64,000 bases of DNA from the NCBI RefSeq assembly GCF_030704535.1, contig NC_081817.1, positions 24,491,001 through 24,555,000 of the forward strand. The letters are read 5' to 3'. Below the pieces are notes generated by a model. The model had not been told where the DNA came from. It did no database searches and was given only the letters and a program-made list of their open reading frames with translations. Source of the DNA: Vitis vinifera (lineage: Eukaryota > Streptophyta > Magnoliopsida > Vitales > Vitaceae). The first letter of the stretch is position 1; every line of letters starts with the position of its first letter. A program made the position numbers and the translations under genes. Of the stretch, positions 1 through 10,357 are shown one piece after another.

Positions 1-431
1 CCAAGGACAAAGTATTTCAAGTTGGAGATGAACTATGTAATGTAGCTCAAGCCTTAAGCTAAGCTAGGAATTCATGTTCCTTTTATCACTTCCTTTGATT
101 TAAGCTGCTAAAAGTATTACGGTTGATTCTTATACATGCAGTCTTCAAATACACGGCGGGACGGCACAATGTCTTCAAAGTGAATGGTACGGCCTTCACG
201 AACTGCACTATGCCACCAGCAAATGAAGCTCTTACCACTGGAAATGATGTAATTACAATGGCCACCCCTGGAAGGAAGTGGTACATTTGTGGTGTAAACG
301 ACCATTGCGCCAACTATGGACAGAAGCTTGCCATCACTGTATTGGAAGAGTTGGCATCTCCTGCACCGGCCCCCTCCATCCCCACAGCACCAGCATCTAG
401 CTCTCCTCATGGGATCTTTGGGTCCGGGTAG
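1..431 (+). CDS. Phytocyanin copy A, 3' part (exons 1..36 and 142..431)
   Basis: This is the downstream part of a small secreted blue copper protein; the signal peptide and first strands lie before the window. Exon 1 ends at 36 (GT donor at 37) and exon 2 starts at 142 after an AG, a phase-1 intron of 105 bp placed as in copies B and C. The cupredoxin site is complete: His of RHNVF, Cys of YICGV, His of NDHC and a Gln in YGQKL, so it is of stellacyanin/mavicyanin type. The split codon gives Phe where B and C have Val. A short Pro/Ala/Ser tail follows, then a TAG at 429-431 where B and C have a Tyr codon. The same frame would continue to a TGA at 477-479 and encode the hydrophobic GPI-signal tail seen in B and C, so this copy should lack the anchor signal. 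The family role is electron transfer or cell-wall and signalling functions; nothing here narrows it. Confidence 0.85.
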
Positions 432-2787
432 CATCTTCAGATGGCAGCCATGGTTGCTGTTGCATTCCTAGCTGTTTGACCTGTTTTTACTCCAGAAGAA
501 CCTTAGATCACCTAGTCTTAAGAAATTTATTCTGTTTTATGGTTTTTTTATTCAATTATTTTTTATATGAGTGAAAGAAAATGGTATGTTGGAAATATGA
601 AAGATGGAAGAGAGAAATGAAGATGAATCTATTGTGAAATGAATTTAGTCACAATCTCACATTTTATAATGCTATTATTCTATTCTAATTTCAAACTTCA
701 AATATATATGCTTACTTGAGTTTCAAATTTTGTGTCTTTAACTTGAACATGCCAGTATACAATTCAAATTTGTGTTTTGAACTAGTAATCTTTAGAGCAA
801 AATTACCAACCTAAACTAATACATTAGTATTACTAATTAGAATAAATTACAAAAACCGCTCATGTAATTCACTCTTACCTTAATTTTGTCTCGGAATTTT
901 TTTTTCTAGGTAATGTCAACCTTAAAATATGCTCAAATGTCAAATAAGTTTTTCTATTAATTTTTTTTTTTTTTTTAAAAATGGATGGAGAAACCCCTAT
1001 GACAAGTAGTATACAAATTAAACATATCCAAACATATAATATACAGACTCACGTCAATGTTTATATGCTTGTCACATGGGTTTCTTCGTCCATTTTTTTT
1101 TTATGAAAAATCTTAAGAAAGAGCTTATTTGATATTTAAGCATAGTTTAAGAGTGATTTTCATTACAAAACAAAATTTAGGGGTTAAATTGAGAGATGGG
1201 TAAAAGTATAAGGCTGGTTTTATAATTTACTATAACAATTACTCAAGATTGCTATTTTATAAGACTTTATATCATTGTGTTCTAAGTAATTGGGAGTGGT
1301 ATTCATGTTTCTTTTATTATATTAGAGTCAAGTGCCTAGTTTTTCCTAAGCTTTTGCAGTGTCTTGTATATTTGTGTGTAGGAATGAAGTTAGAGGGAAA
1401 GCGTGTGTTGAAAAGTATTGTTTAAAGCACAAAATGATCCACATATGAAGATTTACTCACCTCACTTGGCAAGTTTAGGCAGCAAATGGACCACATTCAA
1501 CGTAGCAAACTCACCTAAAGTACACCTAGGGTAGAGTAGGGGTGGGGTAAAGTACCCCAACACCTATTATGTTTCCTTAGAATTTCTCAAAACCTATATT
1601 TTTTTCTTCAAATAATTTTCAATAATAAATAAAAATCATATAAATACAAGTCACATGCAAATGCTTTAATACTCTCCAACACAAATTTATAAAAACAAAT
1701 TCTTTCTTCATATATTTCCAATTACTTGATATCTTTATCAAATTGAGCATAAAATTATTTAAGAATATCCAAAAGATAATTACACCAATTTCAACTCATA
1801 TTTCATCCATTCAACATACATGCTCCAATAATATATGATATCAATAATTGGAAATAAATCAAAAAGTAGAATGAGAGAATGAGAGACAATGACACCAGAT
1901 TTTAGGTGGAAAATCTCTTAAGAAATAAAAGTCCATGGGTATACAAGTGATCGAAAATATCCACTATGAAGAACAAAAACTGAATAATACAAAGTTTTAT
2001 TTAATTCAGGCCACCAATCATTTCTGAACCACTTAATTAATACTTTTCTATTTTAACTTCACGCCTTCTTTCGAAGTACACTTGAAGTCCACACCAAACT
2101 CAATATTAGTATCTTCTTGAATCCACACAAGAAGAAAATGAGTTTTTGGAAGTCTTAAGTAGTATATTTGAATGTCCTATTTATTTATTCTCGATAAATA
2201 ACAAGTATGAAGCCAAATTTCAATTCCTGGCTTCTAATTTCATATTAGCCTAAAATTTTGAATTTTCATAGTTTATCATAGATTTGAACTTTATTAGCCA
2301 AAGGACATCTTTAAATCCAAAAATTGGGTGGAAAATATGTTCTTCTTACCATTCTCAAGCTATGATTATTTATTTATTTTAAATATTATTAAAATACGAT
2401 CGTTTGCAAAATATTAAGATCTTTTCAATAAAAATTATCACTTGAAACCCATCTCTTAAAAAAAATGAATTTACTTTAAATTACTAAGCATGTGACCATT
2501 GATCTTGTATTTTTGTTCTACATAAAAAATAAAAAATAAAATCTTTTTTATACAAAACTCATAACATGGATTTCATCAGGCATAAAATTACTGTAACTTT
2601 AGAAATGTTTTTTTTTTTTTTTTACTTTTTTATTTTTATAAGAGAATGATATTTTAAAAAATAAAAACCACGGTACTTGTGCAGAATGATCTTTCAAGTT
2701 AAATGATTTACTGTGAAGCAAGCAAAGTAATGCACGCCCAGAATTTCTAAGTGTCTACCTGTGTCTTGTTTATCACTTTTTTTTATT
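432..2787. other. Intergenic, AT-rich, no gene seen
   Basis: I see no coding segment or structured RNA. The first ~180 bases after the copy A stop resemble the 3' UTR of copy B (34900-35045), so the transcript end probably lies there. Poly-T runs occur near 900, 960 and 2608. Roughly 1620-2190 belongs to a dispersed repeat described separately. Confidence 0.6.
1620..2190. repeat. Dispersed repeat related to 52200-52740
   Basis: Many matching stretches are shared with 52200-52740: aatatccaaaag, cataCATGCT, a tagaatgagag block, and a gacaatgacaCCAGATTTT / gtggaaaatctc block. They lie in the same order and strand with small indels. No coding capacity is visible. It may be a decayed LTR or other non-coding transposon; the family was not identified. 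Confidence 0.5.
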
Positions 2788-2792
2788 GAAAC

Positions 2793-2965
2793 TGTTAATG
2801 TATATTATGTTATGGGCTTTAGGCCCAGTTAGGTTACTTGTATAGTACACTTTACTTGTACCGCACACATATTACTTGTACCGCACACATATGCCTCTTA
2901 TATAAAGGCACTGATGTATATTCTTTGATGAAGGAATAGAATACAATCATTCAGTATTTCTAACA
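2793..2965 (+). repeat. 5' LTR of copia element
   Basis: The 173-bp repeat starts TGTTAATG and ends CTAACA. TATATAAA at 2899-2906 is a likely promoter TATA box. A short internal direct repeat (CTTGTACCGCACACATAT) occurs twice just upstream. It matches 32973-33145 except for 3 substitutions. Confidence 0.95.
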
Positions 2966-2977
2966 TGGTATCAGAGC
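2966..2977 (+). other. Primer-binding site, initiator Met-tRNA type
   Basis: TGGTATCAGAGC directly abuts the LTR end. This is the standard plant copia primer-binding site, complementary to the 3' end of initiator methionine tRNA. Confidence 0.95.
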
Positions 2978-3364
2978 CACTGCTCTGACCTTTTCTTAGC
3001 AGTCTTGTCTTCATTAGTGTGACTTCCTTTCTTTTACTAAACGCTTCCGCCATCACAACTACCGCCGCAGCCTCTTGCCGTTGGACCTCCGATGTCATCC
3101 AGCCGTCGTCCTTGGGTTTCGGACCCGCAGTCGCCGTCGTTAAGGAGTTTCACACTGCACAGACCAGTGCTCTTTGCATCACTGCTGCGAATATTGCTCC
3201 GATTTCATTTTTGAAGGTACCACTAAGATCGTCCAGTGCCGATCTACACATTCGTGGAATCCTCGCCGCCATCGGAGACTGCACACACTGCTCGAAGATT
3301 CTGCGCCTCTCATCACGCGCCACTCGCGCCGCCACGCGCTCTCACGCGCCCAAGCCTGGTCTGC

Positions 3365-3501
3365 TGACGTCATCATCTCTGCCACGTTAGCCCTAGCTGC
3401 GTCAGCATCCACTGATCTGCTGACGTCATCTCCACGTCATCCTATGGCTTCATCCGTTGACCGTTGACCAACCGTTGATCGTTGACTTTTCCAGGGTTGA
3501 C
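3365..3501 (+). promoter_or_regulatory. Cluster of TGACGTCA and TTGAC motifs in copia leader
   Basis: The untranslated leader between primer-binding site and gag holds two perfect TGACGTCA palindromes (3365-3372, 3421-3428) and four TTGAC cores (3457-3461, 3464-3468, 3482-3486, 3497-3501). TGACGTCA is a bZIP/TGA-factor site and TTGAC is the W-box core bound by WRKY factors. Clustering is seen; regulatory use is inferred. Confidence 0.4.
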
Positions 3502-3582
3502 TTTTTCTGTCCAGGTTCTCCTTACCCAGTTTTTCGTGTAGATTTCATTTTTGCAGTCCGTTCTTGCATATTGTGTCTCTAA

Positions 3583-4400
3583 ATGGATAAAAAGGATGTT
3601 TTTCTTCCTCGTCCCATCAATGCTGTATTGGAGGGGAATAAAAATTACTTATCCTGGTCTCAAGCTATGCGCAGTTTTCTTAAGAGTTGCATGCTCTGGC
3701 ATTATTGTACTGGTGCAATGACTATTCCTGTCAAGGGAGCAAGTGAAGAAGATGCTGTCTTTCTTAGTTGCATGATTGAATGGGATAGTCATAACCACAT
3801 GATCCTCACATGGATTCGGAACACTTCCATTCCCTCTATTTCCAATCTATTGGGCAGCTTTGACGATGCAAAATTTGCATGGGATATGTTGACCAAAAGG
3901 TACTCCACTACTCATGGATCCAGAAATATCAGTTAGTGGTTGAATTGCATCAACTCAGGCAAGAACCGGGGCAATCCATCAATGACTATTATGATCAGCT
4001 TCGCTTCATTTGGGACTAAATTGACCTTTCTGATCCAACTTGGGCATGCTCAAAAGATGCTTAGCAATATGCTTCCATTAGAGATGAGTTTCGCCTCTAG
4101 GAATTCTTGATGTCACTTCACAAGGACTTTGAGCCCATTCGTGGTTAGCTGCTAAATTGCAGTCCTGCTCCCTCTCTTGATACTGCTGTAAATGAGTTGG
4201 TTAGAGAAGAAGCTCGTCTTGCAACCCTTCAAGCCCAGAATAAGCTCAATGTTTTGGCTATTACTCCATCTACTTCACTCATAGAGCAACCTCAGCAATC
4301 AGGTGATTTTTCTGGCTCTAGCAATCGTCGCAAGCAGACAAAAAAAAAGTTCTGCAACTATTGCAAGAGTCCTGGCCACACCATTGAGACTTGTTATTGT
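3583..4400 (+). pseudogene. Copia gag (capsid and nucleocapsid), broken
   Basis: The reading frame opens at ATG 3583 with a copia gag N-terminus (LEGNKNYLSWSQAMRSFL, which matches the family pattern N-[YF]-x-x-W-x-x-x-[MF]) and stops at 3936. Similarity continues past further in-frame stops to about 4196. The open stretch from 4197 carries the nucleocapsid zinc knuckle CX2CX4HX4C (4353-4394). The protein would package element RNA; with several stops it cannot be made whole. Confidence 0.85.
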
Positions 4401-5251
4401 CATAACAAATCTACTGCTGATGTTGCTAATACTGAGCCTACTCCGCCAACGGCTTCCACCTCAGCTGAGTCCCAGTCTTCTGGATCTCCTATCAACCTCT
4501 CCTCCACTGAACTACAGGAGATCATAGCTCAGGCTGTTCGTATGGCTGGTAATGCATCTCTTTCCACTGCCTTATCTGTTCTACCTGGTAAGTCTCAAAC
4601 TTGGCTTTTTGATTCTGCCTACTGCAATCACATGACACCTCACTCATCCCTGTTCTCCAACCTTGACCCTGCACCACATCCTCTAAATATTCATATAGCT
4701 GATGGTTCCACCATGCATGGGAATAGTTTAGGTTTTGTTTCAACCTCTAATCTTTCTATTCCTGGAGTCTTCCATGTACCTGCCTTATCCTATAATTTGT
4801 GCTCTGTGGGACAATTAGCTGAACTAGGTTATCGCCTTATTTTTTACTATTTTGGGTGTATTGTGCAGGATCCGAGGATGGGGCAGGAGCTTGGGACCGG
4901 TCCTAGAGTTGGGCGTATGTTTCCCATGAACAATCTTCATCTTCCACCTGTTGCTCCTATTTCTGTTGCTGCTACTACGGCTGCAGTTTCTTCCTTACCT
5001 TCTCTTGCACTTTGGCATTCTCGTCTTGGTCATGCACCATCTTCTCGGGTACAATAGTTAGTGTCTAGGGGTCTGTTGGGTTCTATGTCTAAAGACAATT
5101 TTGATTGCACTTCATGTCAGTTAGGAAAACAACCAGCTTTGCCTTTTAATAACAGTGAATCCATTTATAATAGTATTTTTGAGTTAATTCATTCTGATGT
5201 TTGGGGACCTTCTCCTGTTGCTAGTATTGGTGGATCCCGATATTTTGTTGT
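4401..5251 (+). pseudogene. Copia protease and 5' part of integrase, truncated by insertion
   Basis: The frame open since 4197 continues to a TAG at 5055-5057. The protease site reads D-S-A-Y from 4611 where the active family motif is D-S/T-G-A, so the catalytic turn is damaged. The GAG-pre-integrase segment (LWHSRLGH, then CTSCQ) supplies the HHCC zinc site. The core starts with LIHSDVWGP, the first acidic residue of the DDE triad. The domain stops at 5251 where the Athila-like element is inserted and resumes at 30478. Confidence 0.85.
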
Positions 5252-6940
5252 TGATTACTACTCAAAAAGGGCTATTTGATAGCTTGTAATTAACTCTTTT
5301 AAACACTTTTGAGTAGTAATTATTTCCCTTTAACCCAATTAACATATTAAGGACCTTTGCAATCGCTTCTAATCACTTTGTGTAAGTTTTGGTGTTTTTG
5401 TTAGTAATTTGATCACCAAAGCAATCCAAGATGGAGGAGAGTTATTTGGAATCCATGGTAAAGCAATGGAAAGCTCAGGAACATGAAGAATCAGAGCTTT
5501 GAAGCCTTAAAGTCCTTTACCATAACCAATCCGGAATGTAAGGAGGAGAAGTAAAAAGAGAATCTACCTTGAAGCATTCTTGATGACAGTCATTTCAGCC
5601 ACTTTTGGAGTACTTCCTAAAGTCCAATTTATGCATGCTTTATGTTGTTTCGAAGATCGGGAAGTCAAAAATCCAATGCTTCAAACGGTTCGCAAATCAG
5701 AGTTGAAATGAATAAGTTAGAGCCAATGGAAGCAGATCACTCCAAGCTGAAGGCCAATTTCGCAGGGCTGCGAAATCAGCCTTTGGCTGCGAAATCAGCC
5801 TTTGGCTGCGAAATCAGCCTTCAGCTGCGAAATGATTTCGCAGCCATCTTGTTCGTCTGCGAAATTTCGCAGCCATTTTGTGCGCCTGCGAAATTCTCCT
5901 GAGTGCTTCCAGATATTTGCGACCAACGTTTTTTGTTATTTTGCCTCAGATATTTGTTGTCTAAATCCCAATTCTCTCCTTGTAATCCACCAATTAGATG
6001 ATTCCTTAGTTGTTAAGCAAGGATACAAGGGTAAACAACCTGTTATATATTGTTTTGTAATTTTCATTTTAAAAACGTCGGGGAACTTTCTCCAGAGACG
6101 AACTTTTGTAAATTTGACACTTAGTGAAATACGAAGTATCTTTTGCTTTCTTTTTCTCTCTACTATTTTCTATTTTCTTAGTAGCCAAACATCCTTGGAG
6201 GATGAAATCCCCAAGGATGAGAGGCTAAAACCTTTTAGTTTCTTGAAGTAATGGATGCCATGTGAAGCTCCCGTGTCAGGATGGAGATTTCCAAGCCATG
6301 AATGTAAGTAGCTGAGCGTCATAAATGTTTTCATTCAAAGTAAAGTTTTTAATCCCTCTGACTTGCTTTGAATGGCCAATACTTGATAACCTTTTGGTCT
6401 CAGTGGATTCTTATTGTTAGATCCACTGACGTTCATTAGTTATTTCCTACGAGCCATTGTATTGCAAGTCGAGGAGATGACCTATATCATTAAAAGAGCA
6501 TTTATGAGGTTCAGCTACCCTTTTTGTAAGTTTTCAAGGACTAAAACTCAGTTGTTAAACACATACCGGTTCGGGAAGTAAGCATCACCTGAGTTGCTTC
6601 CCCAACTCGAGGTGAAAAGTTCCAAAATCTCCATTTTTACACAGTGAGTTAAGCATGGCTATCCAAAGCTTTGAGAAATTTCTTTTTCCATCTTTTAACC
6701 TATTTTCATGTTAGTTTAATTTACAACACCTTCATCTTTTTATGTTTTCATCTTAACCTAATTTTTATTAAGAAAAGTTCACTCCATCCTCCGAACTTCA
6801 CCAGTTAAAGTAAAAACCCTTCCCAGTGTTCGATCCTAGAGCCACTATGCTATAGTAGCTTTGCTACTTTAGTGTAAGAACCTTAGGTATAAATTTTGTT
6901 GATACCCTTACATGCCAAGCTACCAAGAGTCGGGTTATCA
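5252..6940 (+). repeat. 5' LTR of Athila-like element (1689 bp)
   Basis: The boundaries are fixed by TG/CA ends, the TSD on the left and the primer site on the right. A TTCGCAG/CTGCGAA cluster lies at about 5758-5895. The LTR is 38 bp longer than its partner because a 19-bp unit (GGCTGCGAAATCAGCCTTT) is present in extra copies at about 5766-5830. The ORF-like stretch at 5802-6251 is not a gene; the same frame occurs in the 3' LTR. Confidence 0.95.
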
Positions 6941-6942
6941 AA

Positions 6943-6960
6943 TGGCGCCGTTGCCGGGGA
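6943..6960 (+). other. Primer-binding site, Asp-tRNA type
   Basis: TGGCGCCGTTGCCGGGGA lies two bases after the LTR end and is complementary to the last 18 nt of plant tRNA-Asp(GTC). Athila elements use this primer. Confidence 0.9.
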
Positions 6961-7224
6961 AGGTGCTACTTCACTGTGAATATATCAGCCGGAGGTAACT
7001 TGTGACACTTTTCATGAGTAAGGTGAATTCTATCTCAATTTTCATTTACTAACCTTTTATTTTAGTTTTAGAACATTTTTAACTTAGTTTAGATAAGTTT
7101 CTTTTAGCTTTTAACTTTCATTTTTAGTTTATTTTTCATACTCTGTTTTTCCTTCCGCATGCTCTGTTTTTTTTTTCCTTTTTCTTTGTTTTGTTTGTTT
7201 ACTTTGTTCCAGCTGAATCCGTGC

Positions 7225-8421
7225 ATGCCCTATTGGATTAGAGACCAAGAGGGAAGGTTAGTGCGGATAGAGACTCCACGAGCTATTGAATTAGAGATTA
7301 TTTTAGAAGTCATGGAGAATCAGCCAGAGGATCAACATTCACAACACGGGCAGGGGAATGATCTGAACTTGTATAGGTCCATGAGGGACAGGATGCACCC
7401 TCCGAGGATGAGTGCACCATCTTGCATCATTCCTCCTACAGAGCAATTGATTATCAGGCCACACATCGTGCCTTTGCTTCTTACTTTCCATGGGATGGAA
7501 AGTGAAAATCCATATGCGCACATAAAGGAATTCGAAGATGTGTGCAATACTTTTCAAGAAGGGGGAACAACTATTAAGCTTATGAGGTTGAAGCTCTTTC
7601 CATTCACATTAAAGGACAAAGCCAAGATATGGCTCAATTCCTTGAGGCCGAGAAGCATAAGAACATGGACAGAACTTCAAGCTGATTTTTTGAAGAAGTT
7701 TTTCCCTACTCACAGAACAAATGGATTGAAGAGACAAATCTCCAACTTCTCAGCACGTGAGAATGAAAAATTTTATGAATGCTGGGAGAGGTATATGGAA
7801 GCCATCAATGCATGTCCTCACCACGACTTTGATACATGGCTTTTGGTGAGCTATTTTTATGATGGCATGTCATCTTCAATGAAGCAGATATTGGAGACAA
7901 TGTGTGGGGGCGATTTCATGAGCAAGAACCCTGAGGAGGCTATGGATTTCCTAAGTTATGTCTCAGAGGTTTCCCGTGGATGGGATGAGCCCACTAACAG
8001 AGAAATGGGGAAGAGGCCAGTTCAGCAAATGTCAAAAGGGGGGATGTACAATCTGAGTGAAGACATGGAGATGAAAGCCAAGGTAGCTGCCATGGCTAGA
8101 AAAATAGAGGAAATGGAGTTGAGAAAAGTTCACGAAGTCCAAGCTATTTCAGAACCTCAACAACCAGCCAATTCTTGCTCCATATGTCAATCGTTTGAAC
8201 ATATGGTGGAAGAATGTCCCACCATTCCGACAGTAAGAGAAATGTTTGGGGAACAAGCTAACTTGATTGGCCAATGGAAGCCAAATTCAAATGCTCCCTA
8301 TGGCAACACGTACAACTCTAGCTGGAGGAACCACCCAAACTTTGCATGGAAGCCAAGGCCAAACCCATATCAATCGCCAGCCCAAATCAAGCCAACAGAG
8401 TCAAGGTCAATCCTCAGTTGA
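7225..8421 (+). pseudogene. Athila-like gag
   Basis: I start at ATG 7225 (MPYWIRDQEG) because the upstream in-frame ATG at 7159 only adds a poly-Phe stretch from T-rich leader. The retrotransposon capsid domain runs from about 7440 to 7960 (FHGMESENPYAHIKEFE, then a W-LNSL and F-KKFFP pattern). A nucleocapsid knuckle CX2CX4HX4C lies at 8176-8217. The frame ends at 8421, but the continuing gag-pol sequence lies in the +1 frame from about 8400. In the nested relative the same junction is in one frame, so this is a frameshift lesion and not a family-wide recoding site. Confidence 0.88.
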
Positions 8422-10357
8422 GCAAGCACTCATAAGCCTTAGCAAGGTTATGGGTGACTTTGTGAGTGAGCAAAAATCCATCAACTCTCAACTAAATCAG
8501 AAGATTGACAACGTAGAGAGTACATTGAACAAGAAGATAGATGGGATGCATAATGAGTTGTCTCAGAAAATTGACAACATCCAATATTCCATCTCAAGGC
8601 TCACAAATTTGAACACTGTCAATGAGAAAGGGAAGTTTCCCTCTCAGCCTCACCAAAATCCTAAGGGGATACATGAAGTGGAATCCAAAGACGAGGATTC
8701 TTCAAAGGTGAGAGACGTGCAAGCTATTATCACTTTGAGAAGTGGTAAGGAAGTGCATCAGCCGGAGCATGATCAGAAGAAAGCCAAAGAAGACAAGGCT
8801 GATAGAAATGAAGAAAAGAAGAATGAACGAAAGGGAAAGGAAGTTCAGATGAAAGAAAGCATCATTCCTAGCATGGATGAGGAACCTCAAATTCTTTTAA
8901 AGGAAGGCATGATGAAGAAGCACATGCCTCCTCCATTTCCTCAAGCCTTGCGTGGGAAGAAACCGATCAAGAATGCTTCTGAGATTCTTGATGTGCTAAG
9001 ACAAGTGAAGGTGAATATTCCTTTACTTGATATGATCAAGCAAGTACCCACATATGCAAAGTTTTTGAAGGACTTGTGCACTGTGAAAAGAGGACTCAAT
9101 GTTACAAAGCAAGCCTTCCTAACCGAGCAAGTGAGTGCTATAATCCAATGCAAGTCTCCAATCAAATACAAAGATCCGGGGTGTCCTACAATCTCAGTTA
9201 ATATTGGAGGAACCCAAGTGGAGAAGGCATTGCTTGATTTGGGGGCAAGTGTTAACCTGCTTCCATACTCTGTATACAAGGAGCTGGGGTTGGGAGAACT
9301 CAAGTCAACATCGATCACCCTATCCTTAGCTAACCGATCAGTGAAAATCCCCAGAGGGGTAATAGAGGATGTATTGGTTCAAGTTGACAAATTCTACTAT
9401 CCAGTAGATTTTATGGTGCTTGATACGGATCCCATTGTCAAAGGGATCAACTATGTTCCAATCATCCTCGGAAGACCATTCCTTGCAACATCCAATGCAA
9501 TCATCAATTGTAGGAATGGGGTCATGCAACTCACTTTTGGGAATATGACATTGGAACTCAACATCTTCCATCTATGTCAAAAGCACATCCATCCTGAAGA
9601 AGATGAGGGCCCAGAAGAAGTTTGTATGATAGATACCCTGGTGGAGGAGCATTGTAATCAGAGTATGCTTGATCAGTTTGAAGAGAATCCAGATGAAAGC
9701 CATGAAGATCTTGATGATGGGTTAGCTGAACCCATGGGAATGAATGCCGTTATGTCAAACTGGAGACAAAAGCCAGTGATCCTCCCTTTGTTCAAGGATG
9801 AGGAAGAGATGAAAGAAGCTAAGGATGCAATCCTTAAGCTTGAATTGAAGACCCTTCCTGCCGAGTTGAAGTATGCTTACTTGGAGGAAGGCAATAAAGC
9901 CCCGGTGGTAATTTCTTCTTCTTTAACCGTTTCACAAGAGGACAATCTTCTTAGAATCCTTAGAAAGCACAAGAAGGCCATCGGATGGCAAATTTCTGAT
10001 TTGAAGGGGATAAGCCCATTGATTTGCACGCACCATATTTATATGGAGGAGGGAGCTAAGCCAACTCGTCAGCCACAGAGAAGATTGAATCCTCATATGC
10101 AAGAGGTAGTGCGGGCTGAAGTGTTGAAGCTTCTTCAAGCGGGCATCATTTACCCCATTTCGGATAGCGCTTGGGTGAGTCCAACCCAAGTTGTTCCAAA
10201 GAAGTCCGGGATAACCGTAGTCAAGGGGGAAAATGGAGATGAAGTGTCCACACGCCTCACAACTGGTTGGAGGGTGTGCATTGACTACAGGAAGCTAAAC
10301 GCAGTAACGAGAAAGGATCACTTCCCTTTACCTTTCATGGATCAAGTCCTTGAGAGA
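8403..10357 (+). pseudogene. Athila-like gag C-terminus, protease and N-terminal RT
   Basis: The frame begins with a coiled-coil-like linker (KKIDGMHNELSQKIDNIQYS pattern) and a Lys/Glu-rich spacer. The aspartic protease follows with D-L-G-A-S from 9236 and a partner ILGRPFL near 9467. RT starts around 10040: the template-grip segment, WVSPTQVVPKK, and a YRKLNAVTRKDHFPLPF block are recognisable. It ends at 10357 inside RT where the antisense element is inserted; RT resumes at 19067. The protease has D-L-G rather than D-S/T-G, which occurs in this lineage and need not mean inactivity. Confidence 0.88.

Noticed and set aside
123..160. ATG at 123 as the start of phytocyanin A (also 34486 and 40933 for B and C)
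   Set aside because: These ATGs lie in the intron; comparison of the three copies shows a conserved 3' splice site downstream and a first exon upstream.
7159..7224. Signal peptide or membrane segment at the start of gag
   Set aside because: The hydrophobic stretch comes from T-rich leader; the conserved protein starts at 7225.
8390..8421. Programmed frameshift between gag and pol of the Athila-like element
   Set aside because: The related gag-only element keeps the same junction in one frame, and no slippery site is evident, so a mutation is simpler.
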